The notes under the pieces: generated by a model
What the model saw: the letters and a program-made list of their open reading frames with translations, nothing else
What the model was told of the DNA's origin: nothing
The model's database searches: none
Shown: piece by piece, positions 1 through 7,973 of the stretch
Position numbering within the stretch: the first letter of the stretch is position 1
Layout: each line of letters opens with the position of its first letter
Assembly: GCA_965659725.1 (NCBI GenBank)
Contig: CBFHXG010000001.1
Location: 82,156 to 146,155 of the forward strand
DNA: 64,000 bases
Source of the DNA: Phaeocystidibacter sp965659725
GTDB lineage: Bacteria; Bacteroidota; Bacteroidia; Flavobacteriales; Schleiferiaceae
Reading direction: 5' to 3'
Program-made: the position numbers and the translations under genes

Positions 1-1
1 C

Positions 2-1312
2 CTCTCCAAGATCCTGAATTGGAATCTTCAAATGACCATCCTCGTAGTGGGAATACTGGTGATCATTTATACGGTCAGTGGAGGTACAAAGGCGGTGAGT
101 ATGACACAACGTTGGCAGATGACCGTCATTCTTGCGGGCATGTTCCTGGCCTTCTTTATCATCATCGATAAGCTTCCTGATTCGATGAGCTTTTCGGATG
201 GAGTGGACCTTGCAGGAGTCATGGGTAAGATGAACATCATAGAAATAGAACTTGACTGGGGCAATCGATACACCATTTGGTCTGGATTGACAGGTGGTCT
301 CTTTTTGGCCTTGAGTTATTTCGGAACAGATCAAAGTCAGGTGCAACGCTACCTAGGTGGTAGATCCTTGAAAGAGAGTCGAATGGGATTGATATTCAAT
401 GGCTTGCTGAAGGTTCCGATGCAGTTCTTTATTTTGATGGTAGGCGTGATGGTCTTCGTTTTCTATCAAGTGAATATTCCTCCTGTGTTTTTCAACTCGG
501 CTGGATTGGAGAGAGCTAAGGATCTCGGATTTGAGGGTCAGCTTGAATTGCATGAAGAGCGATACAATCGCATTCAAATACAAAAGCAAGGCGCTGTAGC
601 CCAATGGTTGAATGCCGATCCTTCAGAGCGTGTTCAGTATGAACAAGATATCAGGAGTTATGAGAATGCCGCACAGATCGAAAGAAGGGAGGTTAAGCGA
701 TTCTTGGGTGCGGTTGATTCCGATATTGAAACCGAGGATGGCGACTATATTTTCCTAACCTTCATTTTGGATCATATGCCGAAGGGCATTGTAGGACTCC
801 TACTAGCGGTGATACTTTCAGCGGCCATGTCGAGCACTGCAGGAGAGCTTAATGCGCTGGCTTCCACTACGGTGGTGGACTTTTACAACCGATTGCGTGG
901 TAGGAGGGAAGATGAAGAGGAGATCCTTGACCAAGAGGATCGCGATGCAGCTACGCTCTCTGTATCTAAATTATTCACGGCCATCTGGGGCTTATTAGCC
1001 ATTGTGATCGCCTTGAGTGCGAACTTGGTAGACAATCTGATTGAACTAGTGAATATCCTTGGTTCACTGTTCTATGGAACCATTCTGGGGATCTTCTTGA
1101 TCGCCTTCTTCGCTAAATTTGTCAAGGCTAGATCGTTGTTTCCTGCGGCCATTATCGCAGAGTTGGCCGTTCTCATTACACATGGCTTGAAGATCACTGG
1201 ATACATTGATATTGGCTATTTGATGTACAATGTGATCGGCTGCGGATTGGTGCTTGGGCTCTCATTGATATTCCATTTGATGTCGCCAGGGGATAAGGAA
1301 GATCTGATTTAG
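2..1312 (+). CDS. Sodium:solute symporter (SSS family), N-terminus outside window
   Basis: Inner-membrane carrier of the sodium:solute symporter family, expected to take up a small organic solute with Na+. The substrate cannot be told from sequence. The frame is open to the first base of the window, so this is the C-terminal part of a longer gene (about 437 residues visible). It shows alternating hydrophobic helices, the family-typical segment TDQSQVQRYL followed by a helix, and the conserved SAAMSSTAGELNALAS stretch at about residues 280-295. Between two helices lies a long charged loop (about residues 165-240) common in Bacteroidota members. It ends with TAG. The next gene downstream is a broken patatin gene, with no sign of functional coupling. 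Confidence 0.9.
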   Translation, partial: LSKILNWNLQMTILVVGILVIIYTVSGGTKAVSMTQRWQMTVILAGMFLAFFIIIDKLPDSMSFSDGVDLAGVMGKMNIIEIELDWGNRYTIWSGLTGGLFLALSYFGTDQSQVQRYLGGRSLKESRMGLIFNGLLKVPMQFFILMVGVMVFVFYQVNIPPVFFNSAGLERAKDLGFEGQLELHEERYNRIQIQKQGAVAQWLNADPSERVQYEQDIRSYENAAQIERREVKRFLGAVDSDIETEDGDYIFLTFILDHMPKGIVGLLLAVILSAAMSSTAGELNALASTTVVDFYNRLRGRREDEEEILDQEDRDAATLSVSKLFTAIWGLLAIVIALSANLVDNLIELVNILGSLFYGTILGIFLIAFFAKFVKARSLFPAAIIAELAVLITHGLKITGYIDIGYLMYNVIGCGLVLGLSLIFHLMSPGDKEDLI

Positions 1313-1383
1313 AGGAAGCTAGTTAGCCATTAGCGCGCTCGTGGTGGAAAGAAACGATGAGGGTAGAGCTAAAAGCTAGAATC

Positions 1384-2268
1384 ATGAACTAGTGGAGAAA
1401 ACTTACAGGAAAGGACAACGATGATCAAACCATCGGACTCTGTCTTTCGGGAGGTGGAGCGAGAGGCGTGATCCACATTGGTTTACTGAAAGTGTTGGAG
1501 GAAAGGAATATTCAATACTCGGCGGTTTCAGACACAAGTATGGGAGCTATTGTTGCCGTTATGGCAGCGTCGGGCATGAAGGCTGAGGATATACTCGATG
1601 CATTCATAGGACTGGAGATGGGTTCTAGAGTAAAGCGCTGGCGAATGGTTACCGACGCCTTTCAGAAGGGCTTGAATCCGTTGTACGACCGATTGTCTGA
1701 GGTTGTGGGCGTAAAGGATTTCAGTGACTTGAAGATGCCGTGTTACCTGACCGCGAGTGAACTACGGGCGGGCGAGCCCGTGATATTTAGTGAAGGGGAT
1801 GCACTACATGCTGCTTTAGCCAGTGCGTCTATTCCCTTGATCTTTAGTCCGTATGAGCAAAACGACCACCTATTTGTGGACGGTGGGTTATTCAATAATT
1901 TCCCAGTAGATCCATTGATCGATCATTGCTAGCACATCATAGGATCTCACGCCAATCACATCTCCCACGAAGAGGATATGGATGGATTAGGAAAGATAGC
2001 CGACCGAGTGTTTCGTTTGGCGATCTTCCAAAACGTTCGCTACCGAATGGATCTTTGTGATCTCGTAATCGATCCGCCAAAGGCGAGGACGTATAGTACT
2101 CTAGACTTCGAGCCTAAGGTTTTAAAGGAACTCTACAATATTGGATACGAGGCAGCTCAGGATGCCTTTGAAAATTGGGATGAATCCATGAGCGATGAAA
2201 GCTCAAAGAATGCCAAACGCCTGAAGTTCAAAGAAATCATCCAAACAGAGAAGTTGGGTCTCAACTAG
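1384..2268 (+). pseudogene. Patatin-like phospholipase, interrupted by two in-frame TAG codons
   Basis: The patatin-like phospholipase/RssA family hydrolyses acyl esters with a Ser-Asp dyad. One frame runs from ATG 1384 to 2268 but holds TAG at codon 3 (1390-1392) and TAG at 1930-1932. The oxyanion-hole motif GGGARG lies at about 1450-1467 and the catalytic Asp motif DGGLFNNFPV at about 1879-1908. The nucleophile elbow reads DTSMG where GxSxG is expected, so its first glycine is lost. Downstream of the second stop the family sequence continues in frame (IIGSHANHIS). No ATG, GTG or TTG lies between the first stop and the GGGARG motif, so a normal start cannot rescue the protein. It is either a recent pseudogene or an assembly carrying base errors. 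Confidence 0.85.
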
Positions 2269-2324
2269 AATGGTTCATTTTAACGGAAATGCTTGATTTT
2301 CATGGCATTTCGATTTAAGCTTGG

Positions 2325-2332
2325 TACCTTTG
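2325..2332 (+). promoter_or_regulatory. Bacteroidota -7 box before FKBP gene
   Basis: TACCTTTG matches the Bacteroidota -7 consensus TAnnTTTG and lies 28 bases before the FKBP start, which would give a leader of about 22 bases. I see no TTG at the ideal -33 distance; the nearest is at 2293-2295. The leader before the ATG is A-rich with no Shine-Dalgarno sequence. Confidence 0.45.
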
Positions 2333-2360
2333 CACCCTCATTTGAACTAAAAATTGGATT

Positions 2361-2789
2361 ATGTCCACAGTAAAAGCAAACGACAAGGTACGTGTACACT
2401 ACACTGGCAAATTGAACGATGGCCAGATCTTTGACTCAAGCGTTGACCGTGAACCATTGGAGTTCACCGTTGGAGCTGGTCAAATGATCCCAGGATTCGA
2501 TACAGCAGTTGAGGGTATGGAGTTGAACGAGAAAAAGACTTTCACCCTTAAGCCAGAAGAGGCATACGGCCCAGTAAATAAAGATTTATATCACAAAGTA
2601 GAGCGCACTCAGCTTCCAGAAGACTTGAAGCCTGAAGTAGGTCAGGTTCTCGTTGCAGGTTCACCTGATGGTCGTGAGATGCAAGTTACTGTACAAGAGG
2701 TTCACGATGACGCGATCGTTATCGATGCTAACCACCCACTTGCGGGTAAGGACCTTACATTCGACGTACAGATCGTTGAAATCCTTTAA
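2361..2789 (+). CDS. FKBP-type peptidyl-prolyl isomerase, SlyD-like
   Basis: Peptidyl-prolyl cis-trans isomerase and probable folding helper, 142 residues. It begins with the FKBP core (VRVHYTGKLNDGQIFDSS, about residues 10-27, then GAGQMIPGFDTAVEGM at 38-53). A flap domain is inserted in the middle, and the protein closes with the SlyD signature NHPLAGKDLTFDVQIVEI. It lacks the His-rich metal-binding tail of Escherichia coli SlyD. There is no signal peptide, so it is cytoplasmic. It forms a single-gene unit with its own -7 box and a strong terminator. Synonymous codon choice looks more biased than in its neighbours, which suggests high expression. Confidence 0.93.
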   Translation: MSTVKANDKVRVHYTGKLNDGQIFDSSVDREPLEFTVGAGQMIPGFDTAVEGMELNEKKTFTLKPEEAYGPVNKDLYHKVERTQLPEDLKPEVGQVLVAGSPDGREMQVTVQEVHDDAIVIDANHPLAGKDLTFDVQIVEIL

Positions 2790-2816
2790 GCAAACCTCTT
2801 GCTTGAAATAAAGAAA

Positions 2817-2842
2817 GGGAGCCAATTTGGCTCCCTTTTTTT
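2817..2842. terminator. Intrinsic terminator between FKBP and menB
   Basis: The stem GGGAGCC/GGCTCCC (2817-2823 and 2829-2835) encloses a five-base loop and is followed by seven T on the plus strand. AAA before the stem gives a short T run on the other strand, so it could also end menB transcription. Confidence 0.85.
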
Positions 2843-2858
2843 CTTAAGTCCCCATTCT

Positions 2859-3701
2859 TTACGGGATCCATTTGATATCATCAAAGTTAGGCTTGCGCTT
2901 CTCTAAGAATGCATTCCTTCCTTCCTTGGCTTCATCTGTCATATACGCCAATCGGGTTGCCTCTCCGGCAAACACTTGCTGACCAACCATTCCATCATCG
3001 GTGAGGTTGAAGGCAAATTTGAGCATCTTGATGGAGGTAGGAGACTTCTCCAAGATCTCCTGCGCCCATTGGTACGCTGTATCTTCTAATTCATCATGGG
3101 GAATAGAAGCATTGGCCATTCCCATTGCTACAGCTTCATCTGCAGAATAGTTCCTGCCTAGGAAGAAGATCTCTCTCGCCTTCTTTTGTCCTACCATCTT
3201 CGCTAGATAAGCAGAACCATAACCACCATCAAAGCTGGTTACATCCGCATCCGTTTGCTTGAAGATAGCGTGCTCTTTACTGGCCAAAGTGAGGTCGCAC
3301 ACCACGTGTAAACTATGACCACCACCAACAGCCCACCCTGGAACAACGGCGATCACCACTTTAGGCATAAAACGAATGAGTCGTTGCACCTCGAGGATGT
3401 TCAATCTTGGCATACCATCATCGTCCACATAGCCTTGGTGACCACGTGCATTTTGATCACCACCCGAACAGAAGGCATACTTGCCATCCTTCGGACTAGG
3501 TCCTTCAGCGCTGAACAACACTACACCAATATTCGTGTCTTCTCTCGCATCTAAGAATGCTTGATACAATTCGGCTACGGTCTTTGGACGAAAGGCGTTG
3601 CGAACTTCAGGACGATTGAACGCAATGCGCGCAACCTTTCCCGATTTCTTATAGGTGATGTCCTCAAACTCTTTTACGGTCTTCCAATTCGGAGTGCTCA
3701 T
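2859..3701 (-). CDS. menB: 1,4-dihydroxy-2-naphthoyl-CoA synthase
   Basis: MenB of the crotonase superfamily closes the second ring of naphthoquinone, converting o-succinylbenzoyl-CoA to 1,4-dihydroxy-2-naphthoyl-CoA in menaquinone synthesis. The 280-residue length is normal. Diagnostic MenB features are the CSGGDQNARG stretch (about 78-87), VVPGWAVGGGHSLHVVCDLTLAS (oxyanion-hole region, about 117-139), the SFDGGYGS motif with the conserved acidic residue, and the C-terminal KRKPNF. The other men genes are not in the window. It indicates a menaquinone-based respiratory chain, as usual in Bacteroidota. Confidence 0.97.
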   Translation of the reverse strand: MSTPNWKTVKEFEDITYKKSGKVARIAFNRPEVRNAFRPKTVAELYQAFLDAREDTNIGVVLFSAEGPSPKDGKYAFCSGGDQNARGHQGYVDDDGMPRLNILEVQRLIRFMPKVVIAVVPGWAVGGGHSLHVVCDLTLASKEHAIFKQTDADVTSFDGGYGSAYLAKMVGQKKAREIFFLGRNYSADEAVAMGMANASIPHDELEDTAYQWAQEILEKSPTSIKMLKFAFNLTDDGMVGQQVFAGEATRLAYMTDEAKEGRNAFLEKRKPNFDDIKWIP

Positions 3702-3758
3702 CGTAGTATATCTATGGTATTTCTAATTCAGGTGGCGAAAGTAAAGCAATAACCTATG

Positions 3759-4214
3759 TTATCTTTTTAAGTTCGATTCATAAAGATCTATCCATCTCTC
3801 AGGAGTCATTTTTTGTACGGTTTCTCCGATCAGATCGAAAGGGAGTTGCTGTACCTTCTTCAAGCGAACACAACTCTTGCCCATGTCTAATTTAGTAGGC
3901 ACCCTTTGAGCGTACTCATCCTGAAACCACTGCGAGAGCTCGGGATCAGCATAGATGCCCATGTGGTAGAAACCAATGAAATTCTTTTGTGATGCAATAC
4001 TCAAAAAGGGTAAAGGCAGTTTAGGATCTACGTGATAACCATCCGGATACATCGAGTGGGGGACCACCCAGCCGATCATCCCATAGTTCATCGTTTCTTC
4101 AAATCCAGCAGGTATATTTTCATTGATCACCCTGCGCAATTCGCGCATGGGTTCCCTCCGTTCTTCGGGGATTTGATCGATATATTCCTCTGGTGAACTG
4201 GCTTTATATTGCAT
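3759..4214 (-). CDS. DUF1801 domain protein
   Basis: Cytoplasmic 151-residue protein of the DUF1801/YdhG family. The typical N-terminus is present: EYIDQIPEERREPMRELRRVI, followed by MNYGMIGW and a C-terminal segment with FIGFYHMG and lysine-rich GKSCVRLKK. The biochemical function of the family is not settled; a fold related to frataxin-like proteins has been described for members. The start overlaps the end of the upstream small membrane protein gene by 11 bases, so the two are probably cotranscribed. Confidence 0.85.
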   Translation of the reverse strand: MQYKASSPEEYIDQIPEERREPMRELRRVINENIPAGFEETMNYGMIGWVVPHSMYPDGYHVDPKLPLPFLSIASQKNFIGFYHMGIYADPELSQWFQDEYAQRVPTKLDMGKSCVRLKKVQQLPFDLIGETVQKMTPERWIDLYESNLKR

Positions 4215-4449
4215 CAGTAGTTGTTCTATTTGTGTTGATAGTACGTTTTCTAGGCTTCATCACCCAGTAGAGAACGATCCCCAACAAACCTCTCACTACA
4301 ATAGCAACTGCCCATAACGCCTTGGCAGTGCCGTCAAGGTCTTGCCGTTTTGAGATGTTGATAGCTGTCCAACTCAGCAAAAGAAGCATCCCTGACGCGA
4401 AAATGATCATGGCTGTACCAATGATCCCAGAGTTTACAATGAAGTCCAT
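4204..4449 (-). CDS. Small two-helix membrane protein (PLDc_N-like)
   Basis: Eighty-one residues with two predicted transmembrane helices (about 8-30 and 45-64) separated by a short charged loop and followed by a basic tail (KPRKRTINTNR). The arrangement, with an aromatic-rich second helix ending at a conserved Pro-Arg-Lys, resembles the phospholipase D N-terminal (PLDc_N) small membrane domain seen alone in many Bacteroidota. No catalytic domain is attached. Its 3' end overlaps the DUF1801 gene. Function unknown. Confidence 0.65.
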   Translation of the reverse strand: MDFIVNSGIIGTAMIIFASGMLLLLSWTAINISKRQDLDGTAKALWAVAIVVRGLLGIVLYWVMKPRKRTINTNRTTTDAI

Positions 4450-4493
4450 ACAATGAGATTATTTGTGAGAGTCAAGTACCAAATTTAACCTTC

Positions 4494-5150
4494 TTATGTC
4501 GCACTCCCTAAAAAGTCAGGTGTCCGAGAACGAATTGTGATCTGTTCATCTGAGATTGGATGCTTGAAGGAATATTCGCTTGAAGCAAGGTGAATACTGT
4601 GATCCTTGAGAACCTTGGCACCATATCTACCATCTCCTAAGATGGGGTGCCCCGCCAAGGAAGCATGTGCACGGATCTGATGGAACCTGCCGCTGTGAAG
4701 TGAAATGGAAAGTAGGGTAGATGATCTCCTGCGCTCTACTACCTTCCATTTAGTGAGGGCTTGTTGACCCTTCTTTGATCGATCTTCTGTAGCGAGCTTT
4801 TTATCCTTTGTCCTGCCCAATGGCCAGGCCCACGATCCGGAATCCTCTTGTATAATGCCTTCAACCTCCGCGATGTAGTTCTTACGCACTTTGCGGGATC
4901 TGATCTGTTCCTGAAGCTCTTTCAGTGCGGTTGGTCGGATGGCGAAGATCAAGACTCCCGATACGGGGCGGTCCAAGCGATGAACGACTCCCAAACCACC
5001 CTTTATCTTTGGAGGATGTGGAAGCAGCTTGAGGACCTGTTCTACCGCATTGGGATTGCCATGGGCGTCTGGCTCTACCATTAGTCCACTTGGCTTGTGC
5101 ACCGCAATGAGGTAGTTATCCTGAAAGAGTATATCGGCTTTCGAGATCAT
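4494..5150 (-). CDS. RluA-family RNA pseudouridine synthase
   Basis: Isomerises specific uridines to pseudouridine in structured RNA. The catalytic motif HRLDRPVSGVLIFA holds the nucleophilic Asp (about residue 60). The nearby GRFHQIRAHASLAGHPILGDGRYG is the conserved C-terminal RluA motif. At 218 residues it lacks an N-terminal S4 domain, like RluA or TruC, so the RNA target (rRNA or tRNA) cannot be assigned. Its start codon abuts the stop of the WYL regulator gene with no spacer, so the two are probably one transcript. Confidence 0.92.
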   Translation of the reverse strand: MISKADILFQDNYLIAVHKPSGLMVEPDAHGNPNAVEQVLKLLPHPPKIKGGLGVVHRLDRPVSGVLIFAIRPTALKELQEQIRSRKVRKNYIAEVEGIIQEDSGSWAWPLGRTKDKKLATEDRSKKGQQALTKWKVVERRRSSTLLSISLHSGRFHQIRAHASLAGHPILGDGRYGAKVLKDHSIHLASSEYSFKHPISDEQITIRSRTPDFLGSAT

Positions 5151-6047
5151 TTATTTGTAGCGTTTGGCGGCCTCAATGTGATGACTGTAGATCTCGGTAG
5201 CCAGCTTGGCGGGTTGTAGAACCTTCACCTTGGCACCCATCATCAGTATGCGTTGAATGAATTCGTAGTTAGGGATCACCTTCACTTCAAATACGGTTTC
5301 AAGCTTACCGTCGCGGATGATACGCTGGCTCTTATGCAGTGGGAGGGTCTTTAGATATTGCGCTTGAACAGGCTCACATGAGAAGCGAACAGTTTCTACC
5401 GTACCACGACTATGATCCAAACCGACCACATTAGCAAATCGGCTACGTGGGTCCTCTTCAGGTAGAGTGAATACTTGATCCCTGATCCTTAGGTCCTCTA
5501 TCCTGTCGATTCCAAAGGTCCTATCCTCGCCATTTTGCTGTTGTCCGATGAGATACCATCTACCTTGATACTGCTTCAGGAGCAGCGGCTGAAGGGAGTA
5601 ATGCTTGACTTGATCGGTCTCGAACTTTCTGTAATCGAATCCAACCCACTTATGTTCCTTAACGGCCTTTACAAGATCTGGTAACCAACGTGTACCTGCC
5701 CAAAGTCCTTCATGTTCGAAGCTCAAGTAGGGGTTAACCTCTTTTTGTTCGCGAAGCGCCTGACCTACGATCTCTGAAACGCGGGCTACACCCAGGAAGT
5801 CGAGGAACGCATCTGTAGCTTCCTTGCCTTCTTCAGAGATAAAATAGCCCTCCTTCGCTTTGTGAAAAAGGATATCGATACCAAAACGATCTCGGATATC
5901 GGCAATATCCTTTTGAAGAAGACGTGCATTGGTCTCAAAACCAGCATCTACCAAAGATCTACTTAGTTGGATCGAAGTAGGATGATCGCCTTTGCGAAGT
6001 GCTTGAACGATAACAGCGTAGCGGGGTAGGGCGTCTTGCAAATTCAT
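5151..6047 (-). CDS. WYL-domain transcriptional regulator
   Basis: About 298 residues. An N-terminal winged-helix region (about 1-75, helices around ALRKGDHPTSIQLSRSLVDAG) is followed by a WYL domain (about 125-200) with YSLQPLLLKQYQGRWYLIGQ, and by a C-terminal WCX-like extension. WYL regulators bind small ligands or nucleic acid and often repress transcription. The ATG at 6047 is chosen over upstream starts because a -7 box (TATCTTTG) lies just in front and homologues begin with a similar Leu/Ala-rich helix. It is divergent from the K+ channel gene and precedes the pseudouridine synthase. Confidence 0.88.
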   Translation of the reverse strand: MNLQDALPRYAVIVQALRKGDHPTSIQLSRSLVDAGFETNARLLQKDIADIRDRFGIDILFHKAKEGYFISEEGKEATDAFLDFLGVARVSEIVGQALREQKEVNPYLSFEHEGLWAGTRWLPDLVKAVKEHKWVGFDYRKFETDQVKHYSLQPLLLKQYQGRWYLIGQQQNGEDRTFGIDRIEDLRIRDQVFTLPEEDPRSRFANVVGLDHSRGTVETVRFSCEPVQAQYLKTLPLHKSQRIIRDGKLETVFEVKVIPNYEFIQRILMMGAKVKVLQPAKLATEIYSHHIEAAKRYK

Positions 6048-6053
6048 AGAAAA

Positions 6054-6061
6054 CAAAGATA
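6054..6061 (-). promoter_or_regulatory. -7 box of WYL regulator gene, possibly leaderless
   Basis: On the minus strand TATCTTTG fits TAnnTTTG and ends 7 bases before the ATG at 6047. With the usual spacing the transcript would begin at or next to the start codon, giving a leaderless mRNA. I see no good -33 TTG at normal spacing. Confidence 0.4.
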
Positions 6062-6113
6062 GGGAACCCCTTAAGTATTTCGGCCGTGTTGAGAGATTGT
6101 ATATCTTCATAGC

Positions 6114-6947
6114 ATGACTTGGAAACAACGCATCCGTCACATCATTTTTGATTCTGACACTCCCGCTTCCAAAGCGTTTGATGTTGTGCTGATCTGGGCC
6201 ATTGTGCTCAGTATCCTCATCGTTTTACTAGATAGTGTCACCGAGCTTCATCAAGAGTACGGTCAATTATTCTTCTTCCTGGAGTGGATGTTCACTGCAC
6301 TTTTCACGGTAGAGTATCTCCTGCGCATTTATGTTACCCCAAGGCCCAAGACGTATACACTTTCTTTCCTTGGGATCATTGACCTGATCTCCATCCTTCC
6401 CACCTATTTGAGCATCTTCGTGGCAGGTCCGCAGTACCTAGTAGTGATCCGTGGATTGAGGATTCTGCGTGTGTTCAGGGTCTTGAAACTCTATCATTAT
6501 TCCAGAGATGGGATGGTTATGATGCGTGCGCTTATCTCCAGCTCTAGGAAGATCAGCGTGTTCATACTATCGATTTTGATCATCGTTACCATAATGGGTT
6601 CATTGATGTACGTGATAGAGGGTGCTGATAGTGGGTTTGAGGATATTCCCAACTCAATTTATTGGGCGATTGTAACGTTATCGACCGTTGGATATGGCGA
6701 TATTTCTCCAGTAACTCCGTTGGGAAAGGTGCTGGCCTCTATCATCATGCTTTTGGGCTACGGTATCATTGCGGTTCCAACGGGAATCGTAACATCAGAA
6801 TTTGTGAGTGCTAGGAAGCAGGAAGATGAGGAGCAGAGGAAAAACAACTGTAAGAATTGCAACGCAGCAAAACATAGAACAGACGCCATCCATTGTTATA
6901 ATTGTGGCGCACAACTAAATATTCAAAACAAAAACACGGAAACATGA
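6114..6947 (+). CDS. Voltage-gated K+ channel (six-helix) with C-terminal zinc ribbon
   Basis: Integral membrane potassium channel, 277 residues. Six transmembrane helices can be traced. S4 carries regularly spaced arginines (VIRGLRILRVFRVLKL, about 112-127), and the pore loop has the K+ selectivity filter TLSTVGYGDISP (about 191-202). After S6 comes a short cytoplasmic tail ending in a CxxC...CxxC zinc ribbon (CKNCNAAK, CYNCGAQL, about 245-268). The zinc ribbon may bind a metal or help assembly; this is inference. The stop overlaps the YbjQ start in ATGA, so the two are translationally coupled. It is divergent from the WYL regulator gene. Confidence 0.92.
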   Translation: MTWKQRIRHIIFDSDTPASKAFDVVLIWAIVLSILIVLLDSVTELHQEYGQLFFFLEWMFTALFTVEYLLRIYVTPRPKTYTLSFLGIIDLISILPTYLSIFVAGPQYLVVIRGLRILRVFRVLKLYHYSRDGMVMMRALISSSRKISVFILSILIIVTIMGSLMYVIEGADSGFEDIPNSIYWAIVTLSTVGYGDISPVTPLGKVLASIIMLLGYGIIAVPTGIVTSEFVSARKQEDEEQRKNNCKNCNAAKHRTDAIHCYNCGAQLNIQNKNTET

Positions 6948-7264
6948 TCTTTACAACAACACCACAGATCGAAGGAAAGAAAATCATTGAATACAAAGAT
7001 GTAATTGCTGGTGAGACCATCATTGGTGCGAACTTGTTCAAGGACATATTTGCGGGTATCCGCGACATAGTGGGCGGCCGCTCAGGCTCTTACGAACGCG
7101 TACTCCTCGAAGCCCGAGAATCAGCTATGAAAGAACTGGGTGATAGAGCCCGTGCACTTGGAGCCAACGCAGTAGTAGGCATAGATCTCGATTATGAGGT
7201 GATCGGAACGAATGGTAGCATGCTGATGGTTAGTGCCAGCGGAACAGCGGTAGTGGTGGAATGA
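6944..7264 (+). CDS. YbjQ/UPF0145 family protein
   Basis: Heavy-metal-binding domain (YbjQ, UPF0145) family, 106 residues from the ATG at 6944. Family hallmarks are the TTPQIEGKKIIEYKDVIAGE start, GGRSGSYE, the helix ARESAMKELGDRARALGANAVVGIDLDYE, and the glycine-rich C-terminal strands. The start is placed at 6944 because it gives the conserved N-terminus and overlaps the channel stop (ATGA). The family forms pentameric rings; the physiological role is unsettled. The fusion-like coupling to an ion channel is worth noting. Confidence 0.9.
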   Translation: MIFTTTPQIEGKKIIEYKDVIAGETIIGANLFKDIFAGIRDIVGGRSGSYERVLLEARESAMKELGDRARALGANAVVGIDLDYEVIGTNGSMLMVSASGTAVVVE

Positions 7265-7328
7265 ATGGTTTGATGGGTTGCGGAAAACGTTAATACGTTT
7301 CTGGGTTTATATGTTTATCCGTTTATTC

Positions 7329-7352
7329 GTTCCTCTGTTCCTCTGTTCCTCC
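7329..7352. repeat. 8-base tandem repeat
   Basis: Three copies of GTTCCTCT (the last GTTCCTCC) lie in the spacer between the convergent ybjQ-like and ykgJ-like genes, just after an imperfect GTTTAT-rich stretch. No reading frame is conserved across it. Confidence 0.8.
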
Positions 7353-7423
7353 GTTTTCACGAACGCACAACGAATTGATGTAAGTCACCAGAACTAATAC
7401 TTCGATCCACGAGTGAGCCCTGG

Positions 7424-7477
7424 AGCCTCGACAGCCTCAACAGCCTCAACAGCCTCAACAGCCTCAACAGCCCTAAG
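7424..7477. repeat. 9-base tandem repeat, about six copies
   Basis: Four exact copies of AGCCTCAAC (7433-7468) are flanked by degenerate copies AGCCTCGAC and AGCCCTAAG. The array ends 3 bases before the stop of the cysteine-cluster gene. Unit length and lack of spacers exclude a CRISPR array; replication slippage is the likely origin. Confidence 0.9.
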
Positions 7478-7480
7478 AGT

Positions 7481-7972
7481 TTATACTCTCTCTTCAACCT
7501 TCTCCAAGATCGTATATACAGCCGGACACACGGCCGCGTTCTTGCGTGTGAGATGGAGGATCTGCTGTTGTTTGATACGGTCGGTGTGGGGGTATTCACG
7601 ACAAGCCTTTGGACGGATATCGTAAATATTGCACTTGTTGTCGGATTGCAAGAAAGGACAAGGCACCGTTTGAAGCACATGGTCACCATCCTCATCGATA
7701 CGGAGGTAGGTTTCCTCGAATTCAGCGGCCTTCATCTTAAAATGCTTACTGATCCGATCAATGTCCTTTTTCGTGAAAAGTGGTCCAGTCGTTTTACAAC
7801 AGTTCGCACATTGAAGACAATCCGTGCAAGAGAAAACCTCATCATGCAATTCGTGAAAGGCCCTATCAACCTTCTTTCCATCAGCCTTCGCTAAGCGACG
7901 TACTAGCTTTTGGTGCGACTTCTTTTTGGCACTCGCCAATTGCTTAAGGTCTGGAAGAAGCTCGTGCGACAT
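7481..7972 (-). CDS. YkgJ-family cysteine-cluster protein
   Basis: 163-residue cytoplasmic protein of the YkgJ/UPF0153 CxxCxxCC family, thought to bind zinc or an Fe-S cluster. Cysteines occur in CTDCLQCANCC (about 49-59), then CPFL, CNIYDIRPKACREYP and a late AAVCP, matching the family pattern of eight or more conserved Cys. The N-terminal 40 residues are Lys/Ala-rich and helical. It starts one base after the stop of the TlpA-like lipoprotein gene, so they probably share a transcript. Exact function unknown. Confidence 0.88.
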   Translation of the reverse strand: MSHELLPDLKQLASAKKKSHQKLVRRLAKADGKKVDRAFHELHDEVFSCTDCLQCANCCKTTGPLFTKKDIDRISKHFKMKAAEFEETYLRIDEDGDHVLQTVPCPFLQSDNKCNIYDIRPKACREYPHTDRIKQQQILHLTRKNAAVCPAVYTILEKVEERV

Positions 7973-7973
7973 G

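Noticed and set aside
7424..7477. CRISPR-like repeat array
   Set aside because: The unit is 9 bases with no spacers, and there are no cas genes; a simple tandem repeat.
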